DNA of 64,000 nt from Conus ventricosus. Lineage: Eukaryota; Mollusca; Gastropoda; Neogastropoda; Conidae. Below, one piece after another: positions 33,195 to 45,760 of this stretch. The DNA lies in assembly GCA_018398815.1 (NCBI GenBank), contig CM031622.1:24107764-24171763 (forward strand). Direction: 5' to 3'. Position numbers and translations under genes: made by a program. Position 1 is the first letter of the stretch. Every line of letters starts with the position of its first letter. The notes under the pieces were generated by a model that had not been told where the DNA came from, searched no databases, and saw nothing but the letters and a program-made list of their open reading frames with translations.

Positions 33195-34289
33195 ACGGTA
33201 CTTCTGACAAAGAAAAAAAACCAACCTGGTAATGCTTTGATATTATATGCACTATGCAGAGAAATGCAAACATATTGTGTGTGCCTTTGAGAAATTCGAG
33301 AAAACAACATGGTGTGGTTTTATAGTTCATGTTTATTTTTGCTTGGCATGACATACTCGATCCATTTTTTCAATATGTTTTATTGTCACATTGACATTTT
33401 CAGTTCCTTTCACCCTGTTTTGATGTTGTTATTTATAATAATAAAAAAGAAAAAAAAATAATGAAACAAGACCATCCACTCTTACGTTTCGGTTCATGTT
33501 CTGTCTGTCTTTATGTGCTTAATATAGGTAGGAAGTCGTTCAAAGTATACTGTCAAGTTCTTGATTTGCCTTTCCTGTTGGATATACGAGATATAGCTGT
33601 TTCTGCATGTATATGGATATCTGTTAAATAAAAGTCAACAATCCAAATAATATGCGCTAAACATTCTGGGATCTGCTTTTCTATTGAACATAAAGCGATA
33701 GGCTGTTATGCATTATAATTGAATCTGTAATATATAATTACAATACATAATGCAAAAAAATATGTGCAGGCATCGGCTGTATTCATACGCATGATCTGTC
33801 AATGAATCGTATGGACTTCCAGAAATGAACATATTCTGGTTGGTGTTTTTGGTTTTTTCACTGATCTACTGAGTTATGTCATATTTCTGTTTTTTTCGGA
33901 GTTTGGAAGTAGTTTATTGGTCAGATTTCTTGTCCCTTTTTTTTTTGCATCAAAAAGGCAGAATCTTCTTCAATGGTAATCTATAAGTGTTTAAAACTAA
34001 ACAAACTTTTGAAAAAAACAGAAAGTTGTATCCCTGAGTTCATACCATAAATGTTTCAGCTATTTGATGTAAAAGAGAAACGACAACAGAGAAAACTGTC
34101 AAACTGCCAGATGTATCTCTGACACAAATCTTTATATCTTTTTCTCACCATGATGTTTCCTATTCCTACAGTAAACTGAACAGAGAATCTTAAGACACAA
34201 TTGAGATGGAGTAGTAAGCATGAAGTTCACGTTTTCATCAAAGGTGACTCCAGCCAATACTAGCTCATAAATTGAAACAAATCTCAAAA
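33195..34289. other. AT-rich non-coding DNA
   Basis: Possible 3' UTR of the preceding exon to about 33460. Nothing recognised after that. Confidence 0.5.
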
Positions 34290-34650
34290 AGCATTGACAT
34301 AACTCGCCAAACAACCATGGCAAACAAGTCATCAAGACAAAAACATGATGCGTTTCGGGACCCCTTAGGTCTTCTTCTAGGTAAGATAAACAAATCACTC
34401 AGGACAACGAATATGAGAACGCGCAAATCACTTATCTTGTCATTAATTCCATAAGCGCTTGCTGTTTCCTCGTCATCTTGTATTGCAATTTGACGAGGAT
34501 AAGTGATAGCTCGGTTTTTTTTTTTAATTTTCGTTTGTCCGAGTGTTGTTTATCTTGCCTGAAGAAGACCGAGATGATTGAACTGCGTCATGTTTTGTCT
34601 TGTGACTGTTTTGTCCTTGTTGCTGGCAGCGTTATTTCAATGACATTTTT
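34290..34650. mobile_element. Inverted pair of Penelope-associated terminal motifs
   Basis: About 34318-34400 (+) reads CAAGACAAAAACATGATGCG, TTTCGGGACC, AGGTCTTCTTCTAGGTAAGA. About 34540-34615 (-) is the same motif inverted (TTTATCTTGCCTGAAGAAGA, CCGAGATG, CATGTTTTGTCTTGTGAC). They form a hairpin with a ~140-bp loop. The same motif flanks the GIY-YIG fragments at 37.1 and 50.9 kb, so these are probably solo ends of a Penelope-like element. Confidence 0.6.
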
Positions 34651-36289
34651 ATGATTTGTTTAGGATTTCACCTGCTGTTTGCCTCACTCTTGCTCTAATC
34701 CGAACTGAAAGGAAGAAATGTTAAAAAAATCAGATGGACAGCTGTAGTCCAGTTAACAGCAGCTGTTCTGAACGAAAGATCCAAGAAGATGAATCCATGG
34801 CATCAGAAACGCACCAACCAGCAAACTCCATCATGGACTGACACATACATTCAAGCTTCCGCGGATCTATAATTCTTGGCCAACCAAGCGTGTCATTAGT
34901 TTGTTTATGGTGGACAGGCATAGGAGGCCCTCAAACAGTTCAAACAGTTCATGATGGGGCTTACAAAAGAACTAAAAATACACAGCCATTCCGCCAATCG
35001 AATGTCAGAAATCACTAATATGTTGACGTTTTCTGGATCACATTCTTTGCATGATCTGGCAGTATGCTTGAATAGCTTTGTGGAACATTACTCACAAAGT
35101 TTATCATTATTAACACTGCTGTATCTCAGCTTTCCTGACACAACAAACTTTACACCAGTCAGATCTATTGGTGATGATGTACTGGTCACCTACCACCACC
35201 CACCATCTTGGTGTATATAGATTAACCTCGTGGGTATAATGGTCATCTTACACTCATCCGGTGTATAGAGAGTCAACGGTGGATAATGAGTCACATACAC
35301 CTCCCCCCTCCTCCCAATCATTGTGCGTTTAGAAGTAACCTTGTGGGTATTAGTCTCCTACACCACTCCATCACAAACCTCTCAGAATTCACCTAATATG
35401 AGACAGATTCAAACTTCAGCTTTAAATGAAAGCATCATGCACAATGAAGATCTACCCAGGTTAATTCTCAGTCTAAAAATAAAACTAAACAACAACAACA
35501 ACAAAACTGAAAGTAATTCCACAAAGTTACAGGCGTCCTGATTCATTCTGGATGCTGGGCCAGCCACAAAACGGAAGTACTATGCTTCTCTCTCTGCAAC
35601 CTGCCGATCAAAATCCTAAAAACAGGGGGTGAGGGGGCCTCTGTCACCCTTCCAATCTGAGCTTTATCACGATGGTACCAGTACCATGAAACAGGACGGG
35701 GGGGTTGGGGGGTGGGTGGGGGGTTGGGGGGGCGGGTGGTCTCCTGATTACTACAGATAGACGTCCGAAGGCAGATCACATACTGACACTCACCGCAAGC
35801 GGTGTCTCTGCCCAGGGGGCGTCAGGGCCGGCTCTCAGGACCTGAGGCCCAGCACTGTGCGTGTGTCGATGGGGTCGATCACGCGTCATCCCACAACCTG
35901 TAGTGCACCAGGATTCAGGAGTTGAAGGAGTTTTGTGTCGTAAACTGCCAGCAGTCTAGGATCTTCAATTTAACGTCTTACTTATTATGTGATATTAGAC
36001 AAACATAATCTATTAAGAATTACATTAACATGCAAAAAATGGATATACTAACTTATAAAACATCGAAGAAAACCGGGTTCATAAACAAAGGATCATTACT
36101 TTAAACACCACTTCCAATTTTACAAAACAGAAAAAAATAGGACATTTGATTGCAATGAACAGCATTTTACATCATTGTGATAAAATCGGTTACAACTGTA
36201 TCCAGGGAACAATTAGTAGAGGGTTGTAGATGAGGCTTTTAACTGCTTGCAGTGGAATTGTATGCTGTTATTTATCTTTTCACCACAAA
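34651..36289. other. Non-coding, nothing recognised
   Basis: Contains (CAA)n at 35491-35503 and a G-rich patch at 35697-35740. No gene signal. Confidence 0.5.
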
Positions 36290-36970
36290 GGCATTCTAAT
36301 GCTCACCACAGCAGGTCTAATCTCTTATGATGTGTTCAACAATTCATCATAGATACATAATCATTTTATCAACTTTGAAGTGTTCTTAGTCATTCAGGAT
36401 ACTAAACAATTCATATCCCACTATGAAGTGTTCACCATTTCATCAAGATACGAAAAACAATTCAGCTCTTTGAAGTGTTCACTGTTCTCTAGATAAAATA
36501 AAAAAAAAGTTTATCACTTTGAAGTGCTTCTCATTTCATCAGAACCTAAATTCATATCTAATCTAATTTGTAGGGTTTCACATATTCATCAAGATACTAA
36601 ATCTATCTAATCTACTTTGAAGTGTTCACAAGTCATCAAGAAACTAAATCAATCATAATCTACTTTGAAGTGTTTCACAATTCATCAAGTGATAAACTAA
36701 ATCAATCTAATCTACCTTTGAAGTGTTCACAATTCATCAAGAAAACTAAATCCATCTAATCTACTTTGAGTGTTCACATATTATCAAGAAACTAAATCAT
36801 CTATCTACTTTGATAAGTGTTCAACAGTTCTTCATAGGAACTAAAATCTTTCTGATCTACTATGAAAGTGTTCCACAATTCATCAAGGAATTAATTCAAT
36901 CTAATATACTTTGATGTGTCACTATTCATCAAGGAACTAAATCAATCTCAATCTACTTTGAAGAGTGTTT
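36290..36970 (+). repeat. 47-bp minisatellite, block A
   Basis: Unit AATTCATCAAGAAACTAAAT, then CAATCTAATCTACTTTGAAG and TGTTCAC. About 14 indel-rich copies. The same repeat precedes the duplicate block at 50440-50760. Confidence 0.9.
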
Positions 36971-37059
36971 CAAAGCAGTGGTGACTGCAAGCAGATATTG
37001 AGAAAAGAAAAAATAATTCCATAGAGAAATTATAATAAATGGCCAGACGGAAAGAACGA

Positions 37060-37560
37060 TCACATTATAAGACATAACACATGGTGTGTTTTGGACCTCT
37101 TTGGTTTCTTCAGGCAAGACCAAACTGACAAATTCATCTTTCATACGCAACGATATGCCTCAATGATACTACCTTGTGCGCTCAAACTGACCAAAATGTC
37201 CACTACGTGGTCACCAGGTGCCTGCCCTACTACAAAACATACTGCCAAAATCTGCCATCTCAACAAACCAGATACCATCTACAAAGGCCCAAAGGCCTCA
37301 TTCAAAGTTTATGATGCACATTCTCTCTCGGAGAGCCGCAACACTGTGTATGCTATCCACTGTCGGCTATGTGGTAAGCTCTATGCTGGTGATGACATCC
37401 CGCACACTTGGACGCGATCTCTGAACACTGGCTGTCACCCTCCTCCTTCAGCTCAAACATGCCTCGGTCCACATTTCTCACAAGAGAAGGAATATCTGTC
37501 AATAGAGGGAAGCTCAAACCAAACAGGTTTCGTTCCTCTTAACTGATTGTTTTCTAGCGT
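37060..37560 (+). pseudogene. Penelope-like element fragment with GIY-YIG nuclease domain, block A
   Basis: After the terminal motif (37087-37113) a + strand frame from about 37150 has cysteine-rich sequence, then SRNTVYAIHCRLCGKLYAGD followed by a broken helix (GPHFSQEKEYLS). NTVYxIxCxxCGKxYxG is the start of the GIY-YIG endonuclease domain that closes Penelope-like retroelement proteins. This domain nicks target DNA so that reverse transcription can be primed. The second Tyr-x-Gly has an Ala-Gly variant (YAGD). The reverse-transcriptase part is absent, so it is a short 5'-truncated copy. Several indels follow. A near-duplicate lies at 50930-51310. Confidence 0.8.
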
Positions 37561-38061
37561 TGGGGTGTATATCCATATAGCTGAAACATCAACAGAGGCT
37601 ATATTTTGCCCTTCTGCATGGGATGCATGCACACACAAACACACACTCACACACCACACACACACTCACTCCACTCACTCACAAACACACACAACATACT
37701 AACCACACACACACACACACCAAACACACTTACACACATTACATCAAACTCCCACATACCTCACACACACAACACATACACACACACAGAGTTGAACCAA
37801 AACAATTGTCTACCACCGCTCCCCAGCTTGATGGCACTCCCCAGGTCACCTGGGACACTGGAGATTGTAGGGGTGTCCTCTGTTCTTACTTCATCTTGAT
37901 GGGGTCTTCAGTGTGTCTCCTCCTCCTCTGTCCACTGCACACACCACACACACACATTCACACACACACACACTCCTTGTAGCTTAACGGCATTCCTCAT
38001 CTCCTTCTTTCTCTTCAACAGGTATGTGATGGCCTTATATGAAGATTATAATATGCTACAG
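37561..38061. repeat. (CA)n-rich interval, block A
   Basis: CA blocks at 37626-37790 and 37935-37975 around a short unique stretch (AATTGTCTACCACCGCTCCC). The same order is seen at 51375-51760. Confidence 0.85.
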
Positions 38062-38514
38062 CACCATGGCGAATTGGGTAAGCATTCAGACTCCAGGCTG
38101 GGAGGTTTGTGAGTTTGAGATCCCATCAGAGACATGTAGGATTTTTCTGCCTCAAATGGCTGCTACCAGGAGTTGAGGTGGGCTACCGGGCTCTGCTGGG
38201 AAGACTGGGACACACAGTCTACGTTTCATTCACGTAACGGATCGGTGTCTCTCGCAGAGTGTTACTCAAATTCTGACCTAGCACAACAGGTGCCTGTATG
38301 TCTCGGGCTGTTGATGCCGGGATTATTTATGAATGTAAGGGTAAGTTACAGCTCTGTCATGCAGTTTTAGCCCGGAATTGGAATCATAACATCCATCTTC
38401 ATTAAAAAAAAAAACTATAATTTCTGTGGTGGCCACTTCATGCCCTGCTCTCTCCTTGGTGACATCAGTTTTAGGGTCCTCACTCGTCTGTTGGCCTTTG
38501 TTTGATTCCGTTAG
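38062..38514 (+). mobile_element. tRNA-derived SINE, 3'-truncated, block A
   Basis: Begins CACCATGGCGAATTGGGTAA and aligns with the 47.8-kb copy through TGGGAAGACTGGGA, TGATGCCGGGATTATTTATG and GGTGACATCAG. It stops near 38514, where LINE reverse-transcriptase sequence on the other strand begins. The B box is decayed (GAGTTTGAGATCC). Confidence 0.8.
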
Positions 38515-39045
38515 GGTCACGGGGAACACCCATGATATAGTCTTAAGAAGTTGAAAAATGCTCCATGTGTTTGACTTGGATAGTTCGCGATAACTGCTTT
38601 TAGAAACTGGATAAAAAAAACGACTCACTCGTTTTCCTATTTTCCATGTTACTTTGTACAATGTAGAGTGCCATGCGAATTGTAGGCGCTATGAAAATCA
38701 AAAAATGTTGCAAGGGTCGAGTGACGCTTGGTAGAGCTTTTTCACATGTGAGGATACTGTTCATGTGTCTGTGACTCCTCTACCTTCCTAAAATCCAGCT
38801 GGGAATAAAGGCAAGACTCCATTGATTCAAGGAAATATTCATTATGTTTTATGATTCTTTCAAATTAGTTTTCCATTGTGAGGTGTAAAGAAAGTGAGGT
38901 CGGGAAACTTCAGAGGGATGAGTTCACGGTTTTACATTGTGTAAGGGCGTGGGATAACAGTAACTTTTTCCCAATGGTCGGGAGCATTCCAACTCTACCA
39001 ACAACTTTGATAACAGGCCCTCAGTGAAAAATGTTTAATCGTGTT
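38515..39045 (-). pseudogene. LINE reverse-transcriptase fragment, block A
   Basis: On the - strand, in several frames, it matches the copy at 52276-52810. Recognisable pieces are a TWKIGKRVSRFF-like stretch and a tail ending near MGVP. It is the N-terminal half of a non-LTR RT domain, degraded by indels, with no endonuclease or C-terminal part. Confidence 0.65.
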
Positions 39046-39239
39046 TTAGGAAATAGGGTTCTGAACTGATGGATATCATACCTGGCTTTTATACGATTAA
39101 GGTGAGAAACAGTGTTCATGTATCGTTAAATTTGTGATAATTTTATATTATATCATAATCTTTGCCATGTCATTACTATAACGACTGAAGAATTGTTTGC
39201 CTGCACTTGCTTGCCCCCAATACTTAATTGGGTTCTGAA

Positions 39240-39260
39240 TATCATATTAATTTTTTTATA

Positions 39261-39291
<31 letters not shown>

Positions 39292-39292
39292 C
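39240..39292. repeat. (TA)n microsatellite, block A
   Basis: TATATA tract matched by 52990-53041 in block B. Confidence 0.95.
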
Positions 39293-39494
39293 TTGAAGTG
39301 TTACCTTTCTACGTTGTTGGCTGGCTTAAGTTTTTGGTATTTATTCTCGAACTCCTTTCTACATATTTGCTCAGCCTGAGACATACACTCAGTTTGACTC
39401 GTTGATGCGAAAGTTTTGCGATAACTGAGCCTTTTTTTGTTGTTAGTTTATGGTTTTATCAATAGCATGCAAAACCAGGCTAAGGGAGATTGAA

Positions 39495-39655
39495 TGTTCC
39501 ACACACACACTCACGACACACACACAAAACACATACCATACACAACACACACACACACACACAACACACAACACACACAACACATACCCACCCACCCACA
39601 CACACCTCCCCACCCCCCCCCCCCCCCCACCCCCCCCCCCCTTCCCCCCCCCTAC
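39495..39655. repeat. (CA)n and poly-C tract, block A
   Basis: CACACA blocks, then C-runs at 39614-39650 and again at 39692-39709. The same order appears at 53250-53380. ORFs of 160-170 codons across it on both strands are artefacts. Confidence 0.9.
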
Positions 39656-40029
39656 ATTAACCGTCCAGGAACTATCATCACCATGTGAGCATCCCCCCCC
39701 CCCCCCCCCACGCAGCCAGGCCAACACCACTGTCCTCCCACTGACCTCTTCCCTCGGCGCGGCTGGTCCCTCTGGATCTGGGCCAGGACGTTGGCCCCGC
39801 GCTGCTCCCAGCCCATCACCAGCGTTGGTGCGTTGGGGCCCCACCCCCAACCCCCCCACTTTGTACAGGATCTGGGGCTGTCTGCACAACATACACACAA
39901 CACCACTGATGAAGACCCATTCTGCATTGCATTTACAGAACTCCATAATTTGCTATTAGGCATTTCCACTTGAGAAAAAAAAAGAGCCAGTACTGTGTGT
40001 CCATTTCATTTGCGAATGATAAATTCCAT
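39656..40029. other. GC-rich unique stretch ending block A
   Basis: CCGTCCAGGAAC, CATCATCACCATGTGAGC, ACCACTGTCCTC and GGCCAGGACGTTGGCCCCGC also occur at about 53385-53500. It could be coding on the - strand, but frames are broken and I recognise nothing. Confidence 0.5.
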
Positions 40030-40872
40030 CAGCCGCTTGTGACAGATGTGATTAGTGTCACAGAATTCCCGCGGGGTAGGTTGTGGGTTCGCTTCCCTCA
40101 GTATCATGGGGTATTTCTTCTACCCTATACTCGACCAGCTTCTACCAGAGTGAGTTTGCTCACAAGGTCAACTGGGAAGACTGGGGACCACTCAGTCGAG
40201 TTTCATCTACAAAATAAATGCATTCTGTGGAGGTTGCTTCAAATTTCTGACAAACGCACTGCAGGTGCTGTTAGCTCTCTGGCCTGATTGACGCTGGGAT
40301 ATAGTCATGAAAGTAAGCGTAACTGCTCTGCCCTGTCACGCAGTTCCAGACTAAAATGGGAAATCTGTGATCCTCTTCTTCATCCTCTTGCTAATCCCAT
40401 CAGCATTTTTATAAGCCTCAAATTCTGTGCCCTTTCATGCTCTGCCATCATGCTGACCTTAGGTTTCGAAATTCCTTCCACGTCTATGCCTTGTTTGATC
40501 TTCGGAGGTACAATTCATGGGGGCCTGTCGTTGGACCATACCTGGTGGCGGCCTCTTGAAGGGACAGCTCACCTCACGCCTCTCTGCGACAAAGGAAATC
40601 ATTGTTGTCAGTAGGGGGCTTAGTAGGGGGTTGTCCTGTGTGATGTTGGATCAGAACAGGACACTACGAACACTACAGAAGTGACTCGGCAGCTGTGCAG
40701 TGTCTCCTCACGGAGGGTTTTGCCTCTTGCTTGGACACTGACTGCTCCCTGTGGATTGCTCGTGCCGGGGCTGCGGGAGCACCGGGGCCATGCTGTGACT
40801 GTGGACAGGGGACTCGGAATGAGCGGCATGGATGCAATGCCACTGAGGTGGCACAGAAGGTGGACAGCAAAA
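40030..40872 (+). mobile_element. Long tRNA-derived SINE, near full length
   Basis: The 5' head has a tRNA-like B box (GGGTTCGCTTCC at 40085-40096). The body contains TGGGAAGACTGGGG, TTGACGCTGGGATATAGTCA, GTGCCCTTTCATGCTCTGCC, GTCAGTAGGGGGCTTAGTAG and GTGACTCGGCAGC. It ends at TGGCACAGAAGGTGGACAGC, followed by an A-rich tail. It is collinear with 47787-48662 over about 850 bp, about 75% alike with indels. It has no reading frame of its own. Confidence 0.85.
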
Positions 40873-41334
40873 AAATAGGAAAACAAAATAAAAACCAAAA
40901 CCAATTCCACTATAGTCCAATTAGCCACCTATTGTTGTGCACAGAGATGATAAAGGCCACAGCAGTCAGCCAAAACACAGCTCACAACTGTCAGATTTTC
41001 TCGTGCCCAAATACATAAATCAGGACACTTGGTCACAGGACGTCAATCCTCTTGTGATACAGCAGGCTGCGTGATTGTGAGTGAAGTGCTTTCCAACAAG
41101 TTGTTGTTGTCATGTCGGTAGAGGAGAGAGGAGCAGGTTTAACACCAACACTTCTTCAACGCCAAGGAAATCAGCCTGTTGTCACTGACTCTAACATACA
41201 CAATGCCTCGAGGACTTCAGAGTATTGATGGACGGCATGATTCCACTGGCCTGAGGACAATGAGGCACCTCTCTGGCATAAGTGAGATCTGATAAGGAGG
41301 GGTCCTCAGAGCTGCACAGAACAGCTGTGGGCAC
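40873..41334. other. Non-coding, nothing recognised
   Basis: A-rich SINE tail then unique-looking sequence. Confidence 0.5.
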
Positions 41335-42860
41335 TCCTCCTCCCATGTCTTCACAGTCTGTACACCAACTTGTGCCACCTATCACCTGTATCGTCACCAC
41401 TGTGCACCTCTCCTGTCTGTACACCTATTGTGCCACCTCTCCCTGTTGTACACTCTTGTGCCACCTCCTCCGTGTTCTGTACACACTTGTGCTCCTGCTC
41501 CTCCCTGTCTGTACACCACTTGTGCCACCTCATCCTGTCTGTACACCTCTTGTGACCACCTTCCTCCATGTCTGTACACCCCTTGTGCCACCTCTCCATG
41601 TCGCGTACCCCACTTGTGCCACCTCCTCCATGTCTGTACTCCACTTGTGCCATCTCTCCTGTCTTCACAGTCTGTACACCACTTGTGCCTGCTACCTCCT
41701 CCTGTCTGTACTCCCACGTGTGCCACCCTCCCTCCAATAGTCTGTACAACTTGTGCCATCTCCTCCTGTCTGTACACCACTTGTGCCACCTCCTCCCTGT
41801 TCTGTACACCTTCTTGTGCCATTCTCCTCCTGTCTTCACTAGGCTGTACACCACTTTGTGCACTCCTCCATGTCGGTACACCACTTGTGCCAACCTCCCT
41901 CCATGTCTGTACACCACTTGTGCCACCTCTCCATGTCTGTACACCACTTGTGCCACCTCCTCCTATGTCTGTACACCACTTGTGCACCTCCTCCCTGTCT
42001 GTACACCACTTGTGCCATCTCCTCCATGTCTGTACACACTTGTGCACCTCCTCCTGTCTGTTATCCACTTGTGCCACCTCCTCCCTGTCTGTATACACCA
42101 TTTTGTGCACCTCCTCCCTGTCTGTACACCACTTGTCACCTCCCCAAGTCTGAACACTTTTGCCACTCCTCCTGTCTGTACACCACTTGTGCCAACCTTA
42201 CCCTCCTGTCTGTTAACACCACTTGTGCACACCACCTACCTGTCATGTACACCCACTTGTGCACCTCCTCCCTGGTCTGTACTACCACTGTGCATCATCT
42301 CCTCCCTGTCTTCGCAAGTCTGTAAACCACTTGTGCCACCTTCTCCATGTCTGTACACCACTTGTGTCCACTCCTCCTTCGTATGTACCACCACTTGTGC
42401 CGCTACACTCCTCCATGTCTTCTTCACCACTTGTGCCACCTCCTCCCTGTATGTTACACATTGTGCCACCGCACTCCAGTGTCGGTACACCACTTGTGCA
42501 CATCCTCCATGTCTGTATCACCATTGTGCACCCTACTCCGGTATGTATCTCCACTTGTTGCCACCTCCTCCCTGTCTGTACAACCCATGGTGCCACCTCC
42601 TTCCTGTCTTCACAGTCTGTACACCCACTTGTGCCACCTCCTCCATGTCGTTACACACTTGTGCCCACTCCTCCATGTCTGTACACCACGTGTCCATATC
42701 TCCTCAATGTCTGTACCCTACGGTGCCACCGCCTCCCTGTCTTCACAGTCTGTACACCACTTGTGCCACCTCTCCATGTTTCACAGGCCTGTACACAACT
42801 TGTGCACCTCCTCCATCTTACAGTTCTGTACCCTATCTGTGCTGTACTGTTGGCACAGCC
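41335..42860 (+). repeat. 31-bp minisatellite, about 45 copies
   Basis: Unit CTCCTCCCTGTCTGTACACC then ACTTGTGCCAC. Larger variants with TCTTCACAGTCTG recur every few hundred bases (for example 41350, 41662, 42605, 42740). Unit lengths are scattered by 1-2 base indels. Long ORFs on both strands (up to 452 codons) are artefacts. Confidence 0.95.
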
Positions 42861-43019
42861 TCTTCCTTGCCCAATCAGACTGATCAGCCTCAGTGGAGCC
42901 ACACCACACCTAATTTCCCACCATGATGTGCTGATGGACCGCTGATGATGACAGACAAACATCCATCCCACTAACACAGATCCCCAACATCTAATGGAAA
43001 GGTAGCGATAAATGTCACA
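42861..43019. other. Spacer between two minisatellites
   Basis: Unique sequence, no feature seen. Confidence 0.5.
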
Positions 43020-45760
43020 CCGTGACAATGCACTGTAGGCAAGGTGCACCAGCATTCACTATGCACTGTTGCAATTGTCGTCACCAGCTTCACAATGATC
43101 TTGTAGGCAATGTGGCTCCAGCTTCACAATGCCTTGTAGGCAATGTGTCACCAGATCACAATGCACTCGTAGCAATGTGTCACCAGATCACAAGGACACT
43201 GTAGGCATGTTCATTAGGCTTTGCAATGCACTGTAGGCAATGTGTCAACAGCATCGACATTGCTCTGTAGGCAATGTTGTCATTAGCATCAAATGCACTT
43301 AGGCATGTGTCCACCAGCATCACAATGCACTGTAGGCTATGTACGTTCACCAGACTCACAATGCTCTGTAGGCAATGTTTTGTCACCAGCATCACAACTG
43401 CACTGTAGTCAATGTGGAACCTGCATCACAATGCACTGTAGTCAATGTGTCACCTGAATCCACAATGCACTTAGTAGGCAATGGGTCACCAGCATCGCGA
43501 TGCACTGTAGGCATTGTCGTACCAGCATTGCAATGCACTGTAGGCAATTGTCACCTAGCAGTGCAAATGCACTGTAGGCAATGTGTCACCAGCATTGCAA
43601 TGCACGGTAGGCAATTGTGCCATTAGCATTGCAATGCACTGGAGGAATGTTGTCACCAAGCATCACAAATGCACTCGTAGGCAATGTGTCACCAGGCATG
43701 CAGAATGCACTGTAGGCAATGTTTCATTAGCATTTGCATTGCCCTGTAGGCTATGTGTACCTGCATTGCAATGCACTGGAGGCATGTCGTCATTAGATTG
43801 CAATGCCTGTACGGGCAAGGTGTCATTAGCATTGCATATGCCACTGTAGGCAAATGTGTCATTAGCATTGCAAATGCACTGTAGGCTCGCTGCAATTTGT
43901 CACCGGACATCTACAATGCACTGTAGGCAATGTGTTCACCAGCTTTGCAAATTGCACTGTTGCAATGTGTCACCAGCATTGCAATGCACTGTAGGCAATG
44001 TGTCCCGGGCATCACAATGCACCTGTAGGCAATGTGTCAACAACTTCACAATGCCCTGTAGCAATGTGGTCAGACCCCCAACATAACCATGCACTGTAGG
44101 CAATTATCATCAGCATTGCAAATGCACTTGTAGGCAAATGTGTCCGGCATCACGATGCACTGTGTAGGCAATGTGTCTCCTGCATCCCGTGCACTGTAGG
44201 CAGTTAGCTGTGATGATTAGGTCCCTACATCACAATGCACTGTAGGCAATTGCGTCAACCAGCACTCACAATGCCAATGTAGGCTATGGTCCCAGCATCA
44301 CAATGCGCTGTGGCCAATGTGTTGCAATGTAGCAATGTGTCACCGCATCACAATGCGCTGTAGCCGCAATGTGTCACCAGCATCCACAATGCATGTAGGC
44401 AATGTGTCCAGCAACACAATACATTTAGACAATGTGTCATCAGCATGCAAATGCACTGTAGGCAAATGTGTCTCCAGCCATCACAAATACATTGTAGGAC
44501 AATGTGTCTTCAGCATCGCAATGCATGTAGGCAATGGGTCGCAGATACATGCTCTGTTGGCAATGTGACACCTGCATCCACAATGCACTGTAGGCATGTG
44601 TCACAGGCATCGCAATGCACTGTAGGCCAATGTGTCACAGCATACAATGCGCTGTAGGCAATGTGTCACCAGCATCACTATGCACTGTTAGCAATGTAGT
44701 CACCAGCATCGCAATGCTACTGTAGGCAATGTGTACCAGCATCGCATGCACTGTGGCATCTATGTCACCAGCATCACTAAGGCACTTTAGGCAATATGTC
44801 ACCAGCATCACCCAATGGCACTGTAGGCATTATGTACCTGCATCACAATGCATGTAGGCCAAGGTTGTCACCTGCATCACAATGCACTGTAGGCATTTGT
44901 ACCTGATTCACAATGCATGTGGCAATATGTCACCAGCATCGCAATGCACTGTAGGCAATAGGGTCACCAGCATCACAATGACTGTAGGCCATATGTCACC
45001 AGCATCACAATGCACTGTAGTAAAGGTGTCTCCAGCATCACAATGCACTGTAGCAATGTGTCACCAGCATCGCACTGCACTGTAGGCAATGTGTTACCAG
45101 ATCGCAATGACCCTGTAGGCATTATTGTCACAGCATTCACAATGCACTGTAGACAATATGTCACCAGCATCACAATGCACTGTAGGCATATTGTCAACTA
45201 GCAATCACAATGACATTTAGGCAATATGTCACCGCATCACAATGCACTGTAGGCAATTATGTCACAGAATCACAATGCTCTGTAGGCATATGTTGTCACC
45301 AGCATCACAATGGTGTAGGCACTGTGTCACCAGCATCCAAATGCTACTGTAGGCAATGTGTCACCAGCATCACAATGCGCTGTAGGCAATGTGTTACAGC
45401 ATCGCAATGCATGTAGCCAATTTAGTCACCAGCATCACAATGCACTGTAGGCAATGTGTCACCGGCTTACAATGCCCTGTAGGCAAATGTGTCCCTGCAT
45501 CTCAATGCACTGTGGCAATATGTCTCCGGCATCACTAATGCACTGTAGGCAATGTGTCACCGGGCATACAATGCTTGTAGGCCAGTATGTCACAGCATCC
45601 AATGCACTGTAGGCAATGGTCACCCTAGCATCACAATGCACTGTCAGGCAATGTGTCCACCCGCATACAATGCACTGTAGGCAATGTGTCACCAGCATCA
45701 CAATGCACTGTAGGCAATTATGTCACAGCTCATACATTGCACTGTAGGCAATGTGCAGAA
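43020..45760 (+). repeat. 33-bp minisatellite, about 80 copies
   Basis: Unit CAATGCACTGTAGGCAATGT then GTCACCAGCATCA. A variant with ATTAGCATTGCA replaces CACCAGCATCACA in a cluster at about 43500-43890. Indels are everywhere. Confidence 0.95.

Noticed and set aside
39443..39959. Overlapping ORFs of 167-169 codons on both strands
   Set aside because: Generated by (CA)n and poly-C. The GC-rich 3' part may be real sequence but is broken in the duplicate copy.
41394..42945. ORFs of 200-450 codons on both strands
   Set aside because: Products of the 31-bp minisatellite. Both strands and several frames are open together, and composition follows the repeat.
43020..45760. CRISPR-like array (regularly spaced short repeats)
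   Set aside because: The units are contiguous, without unique spacers, and the genome is eukaryotic. It is a minisatellite.
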